64,000 nucleotides of DNA, from positions 310,001-374,000 of the forward strand of contig NZ_JAARML010000002.1 of NCBI RefSeq assembly GCF_011759375.1, given 5' to 3'. Positions 43,375 to 52,985 of this stretch are shown piece after piece; the stretch's first letter is position 1, and every line of letters begins with the position of its first letter. This DNA comes from Paraflavitalea devenefica. GTDB taxonomy: Bacteria; Bacteroidota; Bacteroidia; Chitinophagales; Chitinophagaceae. The position numbers and the translations under genes were made by a program. The notes under the pieces were generated by a model that was not told the origin of the DNA, made no database searches, and saw only the letters and a program-made list of their open reading frames with translations.

Positions 43375-45240
43375 ATGCAAAAACCTTTACCCTTAACGCG
43401 GATTATCCGTAATACCTGTACAATTATCCTCTTGTGCAGTATTCATCTTCCCGTTTTTTCACAGGTCATACATGTAAGTCCTTCAGGTAGCAACACTACC
43501 GGGAATGGCTCAGCCGGCAATCCTTACCAGACGATCACCTACGGTATTGCCATGGCTTCAGCAGGTAATACGGTACAACTGGCCGCCGGTACGTATAATG
43601 AACTGGTGGTGATTGATAAATCAGTTACCATAGATGGCGTAAGCAATAGTCAGGCTATTGTAAATTATACCGGTACGATCAGCAACTATACCAATACCGG
43701 CACGGTACTGCCTACCTTGTTTAAAGTCACTGCGCAAAATGTGGTGATCAGAAATATCCGGTTTATGGTGAACACGAATATTGTTCATTCGGCGGTGCAT
43801 ACTTCCGGCGATGCTTCGGGACTGCAGGTATTGAACAATGATATCCGGGCAAGTGCCAGTGGTATCCAATTCTCTCCTGCGGCCATTACAGCACTGGCCT
43901 ATGCCAGAAGGAATGCCATTGCTCTTAATCCCAATATTGCTTTGGGCGCGTCCAAGTACACGTTTGTAAACCCGGGCATTACGGGGATTAAGGTAGCCGG
44001 TAACTTTATCAGCGGGACCACAGCGGCTATGAATGGCTGGTATGATATTAATTTCAGGGCCGGCGTGCATGCCGATAATGTATCGGGCCTGGTGGTAGGT
44101 GGTACGGTAGCTGAAAAAAATATCCTGCAAACCATCAACCAGGATGTGCTGGTGCGCTTCGCTATAAATGGGGACATTACCATCCGGAATAATGAACTGA
44201 ACGGAGGAGGGGTAGAAGTATCTACCATCAATGGCGCCACGGGTACCGTTATGATAGATTCCAATTATTTTAATTACCTGCCGCCGGTGGTGCCCGACTT
44301 CCCGTTGTTGCGGCTGATGAGTAATTCGGCCGGTAAAAACACCATCGTCCGGGGGAATACTTTTTACAACCATAACTGGTTTATCAACCTGGCCAATTAC
44401 AATTCGGTCCTGGTAGACAGTAATATATTCACGCCCATAATCAGGGATGCGGCTGCCAATAATGATTTTCGCCTGATCACTGTTAACTCCAAGGCCATAC
44501 AATCATCTGCTATTTCCAAGGTTGTCAACAATGCCACGTTTACCCGCAATGAGTTTAATGGGGTGGCAAGTGCCAATGGAACGGCCATGGCTTTTTATAA
44601 TCATGATGCTACAGGCAGTTCATTCGGCATTTTTACAGTGGGGGAAACCGGTGATGAGAATTTTTTCCATACAGGCATTACCCGGTTTTTCTATGTAGAC
44701 AACAGCAATGGCCAAAGCACCACTTCCATGACGGGCCTTTATCCTGAATATGGTTCCGGTATTTTTAATACCACTACCGCCTGGTGGGCACAAAATATCC
44801 TTGCTTCCCAGAACTGGTATGATATAGGGACTGGCCCCATGAGGCCAGATACCATGGATTGGTCACAAAGGGCTACTTTAAATGGCAGGGTCACCGACCG
44901 GTTGGATAATGCCAACCTGGGCCTGGTATTCCTGTACAACGTGCTCCTGGCCTCGCATCCCCGTAATGCTGCTCCCGTTGTTGCAGCGCAGCAGCCAGCT
45001 TCGGCGTGGCAGGTATATCCCAACCCGGTGAGCGCGGTTTTACATGTACGGGCCAATACACGCAAACAGGAACCGGTACAGGTGAAGCTATTCCATATGA
45101 GTGGGTATTGTTTACAAACAACGCATGGAACCAGCAATAAGGATATTCAATTGCCCATAGCCCGGTGGCCGGCTGGTATCTATACGGTAGAATTAGTAAC
45201 GTCTGCCGGGCGTCATGTTCACCAGGTGATTAAGCAATGA
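43375..45240 (+). CDS. T9SS-secreted right-handed beta-helix protein
   Basis: I start at 43375, where the signal peptide (ending HLPVFSQ) begins; an in-frame ATG at 43303 would precede it with 24 residues. The 621-residue protein opens with the DUF1565-like segment IHVSPSGSNTTGNGSAGNPYQTI, then shows many N-N-x-I/V and V-I-x-N-I turns typical of parallel beta-helix coils (about 60-520). A type A sorting domain ends it (WQVYPNPVSAVLHV, then LFHMSGYCLQ, then G-I-Y-T-V-E-L). Such proteins are usually polysaccharide lyases or surface glycan-binding proteins; no catalytic residues are identifiable. Confidence 0.88.
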   Translation: MQKPLPLTRIIRNTCTIILLCSIHLPVFSQVIHVSPSGSNTTGNGSAGNPYQTITYGIAMASAGNTVQLAAGTYNELVVIDKSVTIDGVSNSQAIVNYTGTISNYTNTGTVLPTLFKVTAQNVVIRNIRFMVNTNIVHSAVHTSGDASGLQVLNNDIRASASGIQFSPAAITALAYARRNAIALNPNIALGASKYTFVNPGITGIKVAGNFISGTTAAMNGWYDINFRAGVHADNVSGLVVGGTVAEKNILQTINQDVLVRFAINGDITIRNNELNGGGVEVSTINGATGTVMIDSNYFNYLPPVVPDFPLLRLMSNSAGKNTIVRGNTFYNHNWFINLANYNSVLVDSNIFTPIIRDAAANNDFRLITVNSKAIQSSAISKVVNNATFTRNEFNGVASANGTAMAFYNHDATGSSFGIFTVGETGDENFFHTGITRFFYVDNSNGQSTTSMTGLYPEYGSGIFNTTTAWWAQNILASQNWYDIGTGPMRPDTMDWSQRATLNGRVTDRLDNANLGLVFLYNVLLASHPRNAAPVVAAQQPASAWQVYPNPVSAVLHVRANTRKQEPVQVKLFHMSGYCLQTTHGTSNKDIQLPIARWPAGIYTVELVTSAGRHVHQVIKQ

Positions 45241-45243
45241 TTG

Positions 45244-46326
45244 TCATAAAGGCCACTTTACAGGTTTCCTTTCCTGTGTGGAGCGATAGATGGCATTGAA
45301 CAGTTCTACAGTTCTTCTTCCATCCCGGCCACTTACCAATGGTTGGCGCTGTGCGGCAACCGCGAGGATAAAATCACGCTGTTGCTGCCGTACAAAATAT
45401 TCTACCGGATTAACGGAATTAAAGAGTACTGTATCTTCCTGTTGCCACTGTTGTAACATAGCTTCTTCACCGGGGATGGTCCACAGGTCATTTAAAGGCG
45501 GTTCCTGGATGGTTGACCTGCCCGGCAGGAACATACTGCCGCCATCGGTTTGCACGCCGGCGGTAGCGCCATTGGAGCCATGAATATGTACCTTACCATA
45601 AATACCTGGCTTCTGTGCATTGCTCACCATGATATTGGCTACAGCGCCATTCTTAAAACGTACAATGGCTACAGCGGTATCATCTACCTCAATATAAGGA
45701 TGGTTAATATTGCTCCATACACCATATAACTCTTCAAACTCACTACCCATAAACCATTGCAGCAGGTCCAACTGGTGAGGCGCCTGGTTAACCAATACGC
45801 CACCTCCTTCCGCTTCCCAGCTACCCCGCCAGGGATCACTTTTGTAATAGGTTTCATCGCGCCAGCCGTACATCACTACAAAACCCAGCATCGGGGTGCC
45901 CAGCTTGCCGGCGTCAATAGCCTGTTTGATACGCAGGCAGGCCGGTATAAACCTGCGCTGGCTGATCATGCCCAGCTTTTTACCGGCAGCGTCAGCAGCC
46001 CTGATCATGTCGTCGCAGTCGCTGAGGCTGATGGCCAGTGGTTTTTCCACCAGCACATGGGCGCCGTTTTCAAAAGCGGTGAGGGCGCCTGCTTTATGAG
46101 CAGGATGAGGGGTGCAGATCACTACGATATCCACCTTCTCCCGGCGGATCATATCGGCTATATCGGTATATGGTTGCGCCTGGTAATTAGCAGCAAAAGC
46201 AGTGGCCTTTTCCATACTGCGGCTTTGAACGGCCACCAGTTCCGTTTCCTCAATATTCATCAAAGCCGGCGCATGTACCTGCGCCATTTTACCACAGCCT
46301 ATAATGGCAGAACGAAGTTTGGTCAT
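45244..46326 (-). CDS. Gfo/Idh/MocA-family NAD(P)-dependent oxidoreductase
   Basis: The 360-residue protein has a Rossmann domain (about 1-125) with AIIGCGKMAQVHAPAL and the hallmark EKP at E94-K95-P96, where the lysine is catalytic. The C-terminal alpha/beta domain has GVLVNQAPHQLDLLQWFMG, with the conserved Gln/His pair used in sugar dehydrogenases. The family oxidises or reduces sugars, inositols or related polyols. It starts 9 bp after the response-regulator gene end and may share its transcript. The substrate is unknown. Confidence 0.9.
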   Translation of the reverse strand: MTKLRSAIIGCGKMAQVHAPALMNIEETELVAVQSRSMEKATAFAANYQAQPYTDIADMIRREKVDIVVICTPHPAHKAGALTAFENGAHVLVEKPLAISLSDCDDMIRAADAAGKKLGMISQRRFIPACLRIKQAIDAGKLGTPMLGFVVMYGWRDETYYKSDPWRGSWEAEGGGVLVNQAPHQLDLLQWFMGSEFEELYGVWSNINHPYIEVDDTAVAIVRFKNGAVANIMVSNAQKPGIYGKVHIHGSNGATAGVQTDGGSMFLPGRSTIQEPPLNDLWTIPGEEAMLQQWQQEDTVLFNSVNPVEYFVRQQQRDFILAVAAQRQPLVSGRDGRRTVELFNAIYRSTQERKPVKWPL

Positions 46327-46335
46327 CGGGGATAA

Positions 46336-47049
46336 TTATAAATTTCTTTTGGTGAGCTGGTCAATGCTTTCGCGGTAGGTTTCACCCACAGGCAGTTCCA
46401 GCTCGCCGATAAAAATACTGTTTTTACGCACAGAAGTAATGCTTTCAATAGCTACAATATAAGACTTGTGGATGCGTATGAATTTTGATGCCGGTAATTC
46501 CTCTTCCATGTTTTTTACCGTGCTGCGTACCATCAGGGGTTTGGCAGGCGGTTTCAGGTGGATCTTCACATAGTCGCGCAGCCCTTCTATCCACATCACC
46601 TCCTGGTATAGGACCTTCACCAGGCTGTAATCAACGTTTACAAAAAAGTAACTGGCTGCTTCCTTATTGGCCGGGGAGGACTGGCCATGCCTGAGCTGGT
46701 ATAGTTCAAGTGCCTTATTGCAGGCCTGCATGAACCGGGTAAGTGCGATGGGTTTCAGTAAATAGTCTACTACATTCAGGGTATAGCCTTCCAGCGCAAA
46801 TTTCTCATACGCGGTGATCAGGATGAATAGGGGCTTTTGGGAAAGACTTTGTATAAACTGGATGCCGGTAAGGCCCGGCATCTGGATATCTATGAATACA
46901 AGATCAATTTCCTGCTGCTGTAAAATAGCGGTAGCTTCAAAGGCGTCAGGACAGGTGGCGATCAATTGCAGGTAGGGTACCTTGTCTATATAATCTTCCA
47001 GCAGTTGTAAAGCCAGTGGTTCATCATCTACTGCTATGCACTTTAACAT
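46336..47049 (-). CDS. LytTR-type response regulator
   Basis: The 237-residue protein has a receiver domain (about 1-115) with acidic pocket DDE near residues 8-10, phospho-acceptor D54 in FIDIQMPG, and conserved K late in the domain. A LytTR DNA-binding domain follows (about 135-237, containing RSTVKNMEEELP and IRIHKSYIVAIE). It binds imperfect direct repeats and activates nearby genes. The upstream histidine kinase gene overlaps it by 26 bp, so the pair is translationally coupled. The efflux operon upstream is the likeliest target by context. Confidence 0.94.
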   Translation of the reverse strand: MLKCIAVDDEPLALQLLEDYIDKVPYLQLIATCPDAFEATAILQQQEIDLVFIDIQMPGLTGIQFIQSLSQKPLFILITAYEKFALEGYTLNVVDYLLKPIALTRFMQACNKALELYQLRHGQSSPANKEAASYFFVNVDYSLVKVLYQEVMWIEGLRDYVKIHLKPPAKPLMVRSTVKNMEEELPASKFIRIHKSYIVAIESITSVRKNSIFIGELELPVGETYRESIDQLTKRNL

Positions 47050-48094
47050 GGTCGGCTAAATTTATTTGCAATGATACTGTAAACCAGTTATCATTGTCCG
47101 TGATCAGCAGGTTGTGCCGTTCCGGATACAATAAATTTAAGCGTCTTTTTACATTTGCCAGTCCTATGCCCGAAGTTTTATCTTTTATTTCTGTGGTGGC
47201 GGGATTGAATTTGTTGCTGACAGTGAAATGCAATGACTCTTCTTTTACGTACAGATCAATGTGTATTTCCGGCTTTTCCATATAGCCGGTCCCATGCTTA
47301 AAGGCATTCTCAATAAAGGGGATCAGCAGCATGGGCGCTATTTCCTGGTTGCCTTCGGGAGCGTGGATACTTACTTTCAGCACTACCTTGCTGCTCAGCC
47401 GTTGCCGTTGCAGGTCGATATAACTTTCCAGGTATTCCGTTTCTTTTTTGATCAGCACCTTTTCCCCGTCAGATTCATACAGGATATAACGCATGAGGGA
47501 GGACAGTTTTAAAATAGTAGGCTCCAGTTGATCACTTTTTGCCCTGGCCATGGCCAGCATATTGTTGAGCACATTGAACATAAAATGCGGGCTTATTTGC
47601 GAGCGCAGAAAGGATAGCTCGCTTTGCATGGTTTCCTGCTGCCTGGCCTGCAATAGCTGGTCGTTCTTTGCTTTATCGGCAATCAGCCTGTAGGCAATAC
47701 TAGCCGTTACACACATCAGGAAGGGTGGAAGGTTGAAACTGATGGCATTCATCAGCCGGTAAGGCCGGTTGGTAATGATTAATTCATAGAATAAAGAATG
47801 AAGGGCGATGGCTACACTATATGTAACCAATAACAATACCACCAGTATACTATATTTTTTGGGGTATAGGAATTTCGGAATGAATACATAAGCATTCAGG
47901 TAAAAAGTAATTACCCAGCAAATGCTTGTCAGGTTGCCGAGATAAAAGAACTGAATGGCATCGGGGTTTTCCCTCAACCGGTTATCATAGAGGCGAAGCA
48001 GGTAGGGCAATGAGAAAACCATTAGCCATACGATCGTATGCAGTAATATTCTTTTCCAACGTTTGCTGCTTTCTATAGTTAATTCAGTACTCAT
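47024..48094 (-). CDS. LytS/YehU-type sensor histidine kinase
   Basis: The 356-residue kinase has four predicted membrane helices (about 14-32, 50-70, 80-103, 115-138) and no extracytoplasmic domain. The phosphorylation motif QISPHFMFNVLNNMLA is in the His_kinase domain (from about 165), followed by an ATPase with N-box IPFIENAFKHG and a G-box SGIGLANVKRRLNLLY. It is the cognate partner of the LytTR regulator encoded next. Sensing within the membrane is likely. An inverted heptamer array separates it from the exporter genes. Confidence 0.93.
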   Translation of the reverse strand: MSTELTIESSKRWKRILLHTIVWLMVFSLPYLLRLYDNRLRENPDAIQFFYLGNLTSICWVITFYLNAYVFIPKFLYPKKYSILVVLLLVTYSVAIALHSLFYELIITNRPYRLMNAISFNLPPFLMCVTASIAYRLIADKAKNDQLLQARQQETMQSELSFLRSQISPHFMFNVLNNMLAMARAKSDQLEPTILKLSSLMRYILYESDGEKVLIKKETEYLESYIDLQRQRLSSKVVLKVSIHAPEGNQEIAPMLLIPFIENAFKHGTGYMEKPEIHIDLYVKEESLHFTVSNKFNPATTEIKDKTSGIGLANVKRRLNLLYPERHNLLITDNDNWFTVSLQINLADHVKVHSSR

Positions 48095-48100
48095 GAATGA

Positions 48101-48168
48101 AAATTTGAAGTCTGAAGTCAGAGGTCCGAGGTCAGCAATTCAGACCTCGGACTTCCGGCTTCAGGTTT
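48101..48168. repeat. Four-plus-four inverted heptamer array
   Basis: Units AAGTCTG, AAGTCAG, then AGGTCCG, AGGTCAG (48108-48135) are preceded by a decayed AAATTTG. After a CAATT spacer come CAGACCT, CGGACTT, then CCGGCTT, CAGGTTT (48141-48168). Each left unit pairs with its mirror partner at 5 to 6 of 7 positions. The last unit overlaps the stop (48167-48169) of the permease gene. Confidence 0.88.
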
Positions 48169-49393
48169 ATTCATACCTCAGTGCCTCTATTGGGTCCAGC
48201 CTGGATGCATTGCGGGCAGGGTAGTATCCAAAGAATACTCCTGTAACGGCGCATACCAGAAAGGATAGGATGATAGACGACTGGGAAACCAGTGTAGGCC
48301 ATGACAACAGCCAGGTGATTACCTGCGAGGCAATAATCCCCAGCGCCACACCAATAACACCGCCGGTAATGCTGATAAAAATAGCTTCTGTCAGGAACTG
48401 TAACAGGATGTCAATACCCCGCGCGCCGATAGACATGCGCAACCCGATCTCCTTGGTACGTTCTGTCACAGAAACATACATGATGTTCATAATGCCAATA
48501 CCGCCTACTATCAATGAAATACCGGCTATGGCTGCCAGCAGTACCGTCAGTAATTCACTGGTAGAGCTAATGGTACTGATCAGTTCGGCCTGTGTACGCA
48601 CGGTAAAATCATTGTCGTCTGTAGCTTTCAGCTTATGTTGCTTACGCAATATAGCGGTTATTTCATTGGTGGCTGTGTCGGAGCTTTGCTCGTTGATAGC
48701 GGAGGCATAGATGGCTTGCACATAATCAATAGCCAGTAACCGCTTTTGTACAGTGGTATAGGGCGCCATGATAATATCATCCTGGTCCTGGCCAAATGTG
48801 TTCTCCCCTTTTTCTTCCAGTACGCCAATCACCTTAAAAGGGGTTTTGTTAAAGCGGATGATCTTTCCTACAGGATCTTCACCGGCCGGGAATACATTCT
48901 CTACGATGGTTTGTCCTATGAGCGCTACCTTGGCAGAAGTCTTCACATCTTCATCCGTAAAAGGCGTACCGCTTTTTAATTTCCACTGGCGGATGTTCAG
49001 GTAGCCGGGACTTACGCCCTGTATGCTGGTTGGCCAGTTCAGTGAACCATTGATCACCTGACCATTGGCTGTAACGGCCGGTGATACATCTGTAATATGC
49101 TGCGCCTGCTGTTCAATGGCAGTTACATCGGGCAGCGTTAATGTTTGGAGGCCCGAAGCGCCCAGCCTGGCGCCACCACCCACCGTTACATTGCTGCTGG
49201 GGCGTATGTTGATCATATTGGAACCCATGGTAGACAACTGGTCCCGGATGCTTTGTTTGGACCCCTGGCCAATGGCCACCATAGTGATCACGGAGCCTAC
49301 ACCTATAATAATGCCCAGCATGGTTAGGAAAGCCCGTAGCTTATTCCGCAACAGGGCCTTCCAGGCTATTCGTAAAAGATTAATTGCATTCAT
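48167..49393 (-). CDS. MacB-like ABC transporter permease
   Basis: This 408-residue permease of the half-size type has a helix at about 20-42, a periplasmic MacB domain (about 50-270), and three C-terminal helices (near 283-308, 332-360, 372-395). The coupling motif is TERTKEIGLRMSIGA. It lacks the ATPase domain, which is encoded by the preceding gene 12 bp upstream. With the adaptor and TolC-like genes it forms a MacAB-TolC-type tripartite pump for export of peptides, macrolides or lipids. Confidence 0.92.
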   Translation of the reverse strand: MNAINLLRIAWKALLRNKLRAFLTMLGIIIGVGSVITMVAIGQGSKQSIRDQLSTMGSNMINIRPSSNVTVGGGARLGASGLQTLTLPDVTAIEQQAQHITDVSPAVTANGQVINGSLNWPTSIQGVSPGYLNIRQWKLKSGTPFTDEDVKTSAKVALIGQTIVENVFPAGEDPVGKIIRFNKTPFKVIGVLEEKGENTFGQDQDDIIMAPYTTVQKRLLAIDYVQAIYASAINEQSSDTATNEITAILRKQHKLKATDDNDFTVRTQAELISTISSTSELLTVLLAAIAGISLIVGGIGIMNIMYVSVTERTKEIGLRMSIGARGIDILLQFLTEAIFISITGGVIGVALGIIASQVITWLLSWPTLVSQSSIILSFLVCAVTGVFFGYYPARNASRLDPIEALRYE

Positions 49394-49405
49394 GTCTCAA
49401 TGTTT

Positions 49406-50152
49406 TTAATAGTCATCCTGTACAGGCAAAGTCGCCAGCGCTTCTTTGGCAGAGCGCACCTTTTCATTCTTCACGTCCTTTACTACCCGGCCGTCTTTCA
49501 GCATGATCGTGCGCGTACTGAAGGCGGCAATATCCGGTTCATGCGTCACAAATACGATGGTTTTACCCTGCTGGTTCAATTCCTGCAGCAGCGACATGAT
49601 CTCATAGGAAGTTCTTGTATCGAGGTTACCGGTAGCCTCATCGGCCAGTATCATGACGGGTTCATTCACCAACGCTCGCGCAATGGCCACTCTTTGCTGC
49701 TGGCCGCCCGACAATTGATTGGGCAAATGGTCCAGCCTGTCGGCCAGCTTCACAGCTTCCAGGGAGTGCATGGCCCGTTGTTGCCTTTCATGGGCGCTGA
49801 TCTCTTTATTATACAACAAGGGGAGTTCTACATTCTCCAATGCTGAAGTACGGGCCAGCAGGTTGTACGACTGGAATACAAAGCCGATCTTCCTGTTGCG
49901 CAGCCTGGCCAGTTCATTACGTGATAAGCTGCCTACGTTCACATCATCCAGTAAAAAATCTCCGTCAGAAGGTTTGTCCAGGCAGCCCAATATATTCAGT
50001 AAAGTTGTTTTGCCCGATCCGCTGCTGCCCATGATGGTCACAAACTCACCGGCCTCCACATGAAAGGATACGCCTTTCAATGCACGCACTGTTTCGCTGC
50101 CCATCTTAAATTCGCGCTTCAGGTTTTTTATATCGAGGATTGTTGTTGACAT
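49406..50152 (-). CDS. ABC transporter ATP-binding protein of the MacB/LolD class
   Basis: From ATG 50152 the protein has 248 residues; the frame stays open upstream to 50266 only by running into the Gly-rich adaptor end. Walker A is [11 protein letters not shown], the signature [15 protein letters not shown], and Walker [14 protein letters not shown], followed by H-loop FVTHEPDIA. The class drives mechanotransmission by the MacB-type permease encoded 12 bp downstream. It is the energy subunit of the exporter. Confidence 0.93.
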   Translation of the reverse strand: MSTTILDIKNLKREFKMGSETVRALKGVSFHVEAGEFVTIMGSSGSGKTTLLNILGCLDKPSDGDFLLDDVNVGSLSRNELARLRNRKIGFVFQSYNLLARTSALENVELPLLYNKEISAHERQQRAMHSLEAVKLADRLDHLPNQLSGGQQQRVAIARALVNEPVMILADEATGNLDTRTSYEIMSLLQELNQQGKTIVFVTHEPDIAAFSTRTIMLKDGRVVKDVKNEKVRSAKEALATLPVQDDY

Positions 50153-50192
50153 ATCATAATGCTTTAGGTGATGAAAGAATGAAAAGTGGTTA

Positions 50193-51476
50193 TTACATAC
50201 CACGGCCACCACCACCGCCGCTCCTGCTACCACCACCCGGACGTTTAGGCATGAAAGGACTGGCATTTTCTGACTTGGCTGTTTGTTTGCCTTTTACCTG
50301 TTCATAACCGGTCACTACTTCGTCTGTTGGCGTAAGGCCGGATATTACCTGTTGCTCCGTTTCATTACTCATGCCGGTTACTACACGGCGGCGTACAAGC
50401 GTGCTGTCATGCTTCACCCATACAAAATTTGTTTTCTCAGTACTGTTTTTCCGTGCAGTGTCTTTACCGGTTGTTGAGGATTGAACGGTATCGCGTTTCG
50501 GATGGTTGCCATGCCCCTGTGCGGACCTTGTATTTTCAATGTGATATAGTTTGGCCAGCGTGGAATCTGGCTTAAAACTGAAGGCACTGGCCGGCACGAG
50601 TAAGGCATTGTCCACTTCCCGTGTATAGATAATGATATTGGCTGTCATACCAGGCTTCAGTTTCTGTTCTGCATTGGGCGCATCAATGATGGTGGTATAG
50701 GTAACCACGTTGGCGGAGGTGGAAGGCCGTAGCCTGATCTCTTTCACGGTACCGCTAAACGTGGCATCGGGGAAAGCATCTACTGTAAAATCCACCCGTT
50801 GCCCGGTGGCCACATTGCCTATATCTGCCTCATCCACCGAAGCCTGTACTTGCATTTTAGTAAGGTCTTTGGCAATACTGAATAAGGTAGGAGTACTGAA
50901 GCTGGAAGCGACGGTTTGCCCTTCGCTTACAGCCCTCGACAATATGGTTCCATCAATAGGCGAATAAATATCTGTAAAGGACAGGTTGCGTTGGGCCGAT
51001 GCCAGTTGCGCCGCTACACTGTTCACATTGTCTTTGGCGGCATTGTACTGGTATAAGGCGGTTTCCTGTTCGGCTTTACTGATAGCGCCTACGTCATATA
51101 GTTTTGACTGACGGTCAAAATTGCTTTGCTGGTAGGTAAGGTTCGACTTTGCCTGTTGCAGGTTGGCGTTGATCTGCTGTACCTGCGCCAGCAGCAACGA
51201 CTTATCCAGTTGCGCCAGCAATTGTCCCTTCTTTACCGTACTGTTAAAATCAACAAACACCTTATTGATGGTGCCCGAAACCTGTGAACCAACGGCCACG
51301 GTATCTACCGGTTGTATGGTCCCTGTAGCGGTAACGGAATTGGCAATCGTACCGTATTGAGGTTTTGCGGTATTCAGGATGATGGCGGTCTTTTCCTCCC
51401 TGAATTTCCAAAACCAGGTGGCACCGCCTATCGCTGCGATCACCACTATCCAAATAAGCCATTTTAACTTTTTCAT
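50193..51476 (-). CDS. Membrane-fusion (MacA-like) periplasmic adaptor
   Basis: The 427-residue protein has an N-terminal anchor (about 5-24), a barrel-sandwich hybrid with PVDTVAVGSQVSGTINKVFVD and the returning half DIYSPIDGTILSRAVSEGQTV, a coiled-coil hairpin between them (about 95-165), and beta-barrel and membrane-proximal domains beyond. A low-complexity segment (about 315-355) and a Gly/Arg-rich C-terminus (RSGGGGGRGM) are unusual additions; the Gly tail is also seen in other Bacteroidota adaptors. It connects the inner-membrane ABC pump with the TolC-like channel encoded 28 bp upstream. Confidence 0.93.
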   Translation of the reverse strand: MKKLKWLIWIVVIAAIGGATWFWKFREEKTAIILNTAKPQYGTIANSVTATGTIQPVDTVAVGSQVSGTINKVFVDFNSTVKKGQLLAQLDKSLLLAQVQQINANLQQAKSNLTYQQSNFDRQSKLYDVGAISKAEQETALYQYNAAKDNVNSVAAQLASAQRNLSFTDIYSPIDGTILSRAVSEGQTVASSFSTPTLFSIAKDLTKMQVQASVDEADIGNVATGQRVDFTVDAFPDATFSGTVKEIRLRPSTSANVVTYTTIIDAPNAEQKLKPGMTANIIIYTREVDNALLVPASAFSFKPDSTLAKLYHIENTRSAQGHGNHPKRDTVQSSTTGKDTARKNSTEKTNFVWVKHDSTLVRRRVVTGMSNETEQQVISGLTPTDEVVTGYEQVKGKQTAKSENASPFMPKRPGGGSRSGGGGGRGM

Positions 51477-51504
51477 TGTATAACCTTTTTATTTCCGTTG
51501 TCAA

Positions 51505-52845
51505 TTAGTTTAATGTTACAGGCACCCCTGCATAGAAATCATAGATCTTATTGTACAGGATGCTGCTGTACTTGGCCTGTATAAAAGACTGGGTGGCCTG
51601 TACGTAGGTATTTTTCTGCTGTAATAATTCCACCATGTTGATAGAGCCATACTTTAACTGCTCGTTGGTGATATTGTAAGTTTCCTCGCTTGCTTTTAAT
51701 TGTGTGTTGGCGGCTGTGTACTGGGCGATGGCATTCTGCCAGTTGATATAAACCTGTTCTACCTGTTGGTTCAGGGTATTTTTGGTATCCAGCAGGGCCA
51801 GCTTTGCCTGGTCTATCAATATTTGCGATTTGGCAATATTGGTTTTGTTTACCCGCTTGTTGTAGATAGGAATGCTCATGTTAATACCTACTGACTGATA
51901 AAAGTTAGTATTCAATTGTTTCAGGTAAGTAACATCCCGGTTGTCGGAATAGCCGGTAGATAAGGAAGCACCTAAACTGATCGTAGGCAGGGCGCCTGCT
52001 TTTGTTTTGGCCAGGTTTACCTGCGCCAGTTGAACAGCCACTTGTCCGTTCTGTATCTCCGGTCTTTTTTGTTGCGCTGCTTCCTGTGCCTGCGCCAGCG
52101 GCTGGGTATCGGCAGGTACATTAAGGTTGGCAGGTACGGTAACTTCAAAATTATAAGTGGAAGGCAGCAACAACAGTTGTTTCAGCGTGAGGTTATTCTG
52201 CCGGTAGGTATTGTTGGCATTCACCAGGTTGTACTCATCGGTGGCCACCTGCGATTCAAACTGCAGTAATTCCTTGCGGGAGAGGTTACCGGCGTCGAAC
52301 TGCTGTTGTCCCTGCTTTAGTTGCTCGCGGGAAGTAGCCAGTACTTCTTCCATATATACAATATTCTCTTTGGCCAGTAATATGTTTAAAAAGGCCTGTG
52401 TGATGCTCAGGGTAATATCATTCTCCGTTTGCTGTACGTTCAGGTTGGCTGCTTTTAACGACAGCTCTTTTGCCTTCACATCATTTTTAATGTAATTGCC
52501 ATTGTACAGTACAAAGGAGGAACTGAGCGAATAGTTGCTGCTGAAATTGGCCTGTGTTTGAAAACCGCCTACTACCGGGTCGGCATTCGAACTGTTCACC
52601 ATGGATTGGGAAACAGATCCCGACAGGCTGGGTAATTTGGCTGCTTTTGATTGTGACAGGTCTTCCGTTGCCAGGCGGGTATTGAGCTTTTGCGTATTAA
52701 CCGTGATATTGTTTTGTTTAGCATAAGCAATACTGTTCTCCAGCGTCCAGGTGGGCGGGAGGTGTTGCAGTAAGGTATCCTGTGCGTATACCAGTGCAGG
52801 AACAAAGCCTGTCAGTAGTGTTAAAAAAATGATTGTCTTTTTCAT
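51505..52845 (-). CDS. TolC-family outer-membrane efflux channel
   Basis: From ATG 52845 the protein is 446 residues, with a signal peptide (about 1-22, ending LVYAQ). The two OEP repeats contain long helices rich in Gln and Ala, with LSLKAANLNVQQTENDITLSITQAFLNIL in the first half and the matching helix near 335-380. It is the first gene of the exporter operon, in the order channel, adaptor, ATPase, permease, sensor, regulator. Confidence 0.92.
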   Translation of the reverse strand: MKKTIIFLTLLTGFVPALVYAQDTLLQHLPPTWTLENSIAYAKQNNITVNTQKLNTRLATEDLSQSKAAKLPSLSGSVSQSMVNSSNADPVVGGFQTQANFSSNYSLSSSFVLYNGNYIKNDVKAKELSLKAANLNVQQTENDITLSITQAFLNILLAKENIVYMEEVLATSREQLKQGQQQFDAGNLSRKELLQFESQVATDEYNLVNANNTYRQNNLTLKQLLLLPSTYNFEVTVPANLNVPADTQPLAQAQEAAQQKRPEIQNGQVAVQLAQVNLAKTKAGALPTISLGASLSTGYSDNRDVTYLKQLNTNFYQSVGINMSIPIYNKRVNKTNIAKSQILIDQAKLALLDTKNTLNQQVEQVYINWQNAIAQYTAANTQLKASEETYNITNEQLKYGSINMVELLQQKNTYVQATQSFIQAKYSSILYNKIYDFYAGVPVTLN

Positions 52846-52985
52846 ATCCCGTGTATTAGAAAGCATCCACGCGTGAATGCCAACCCAAAACTACCTGGGA
52901 ATGAAAGGGGTAGGTTGCTAAATACGACCAACCGGCAAAACATTGCTGTTAACCGGGAAAAGAGGGCGTAAGGATAGCAGAGGAA

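Noticed and set aside
43621..44502. 293-residue minus-strand frame
   Set aside because: It is antisense inside the beta-helix protein gene, whose signal peptide and sorting domain establish the real frame.
5040..48168. CRISPR or classical REP interpretation of the short-unit arrays
   Set aside because: Units are 6-11 bp, contiguous and degenerate with no spacers, and no cas genes are present. Unit sequences differ between loci, unlike REP families.
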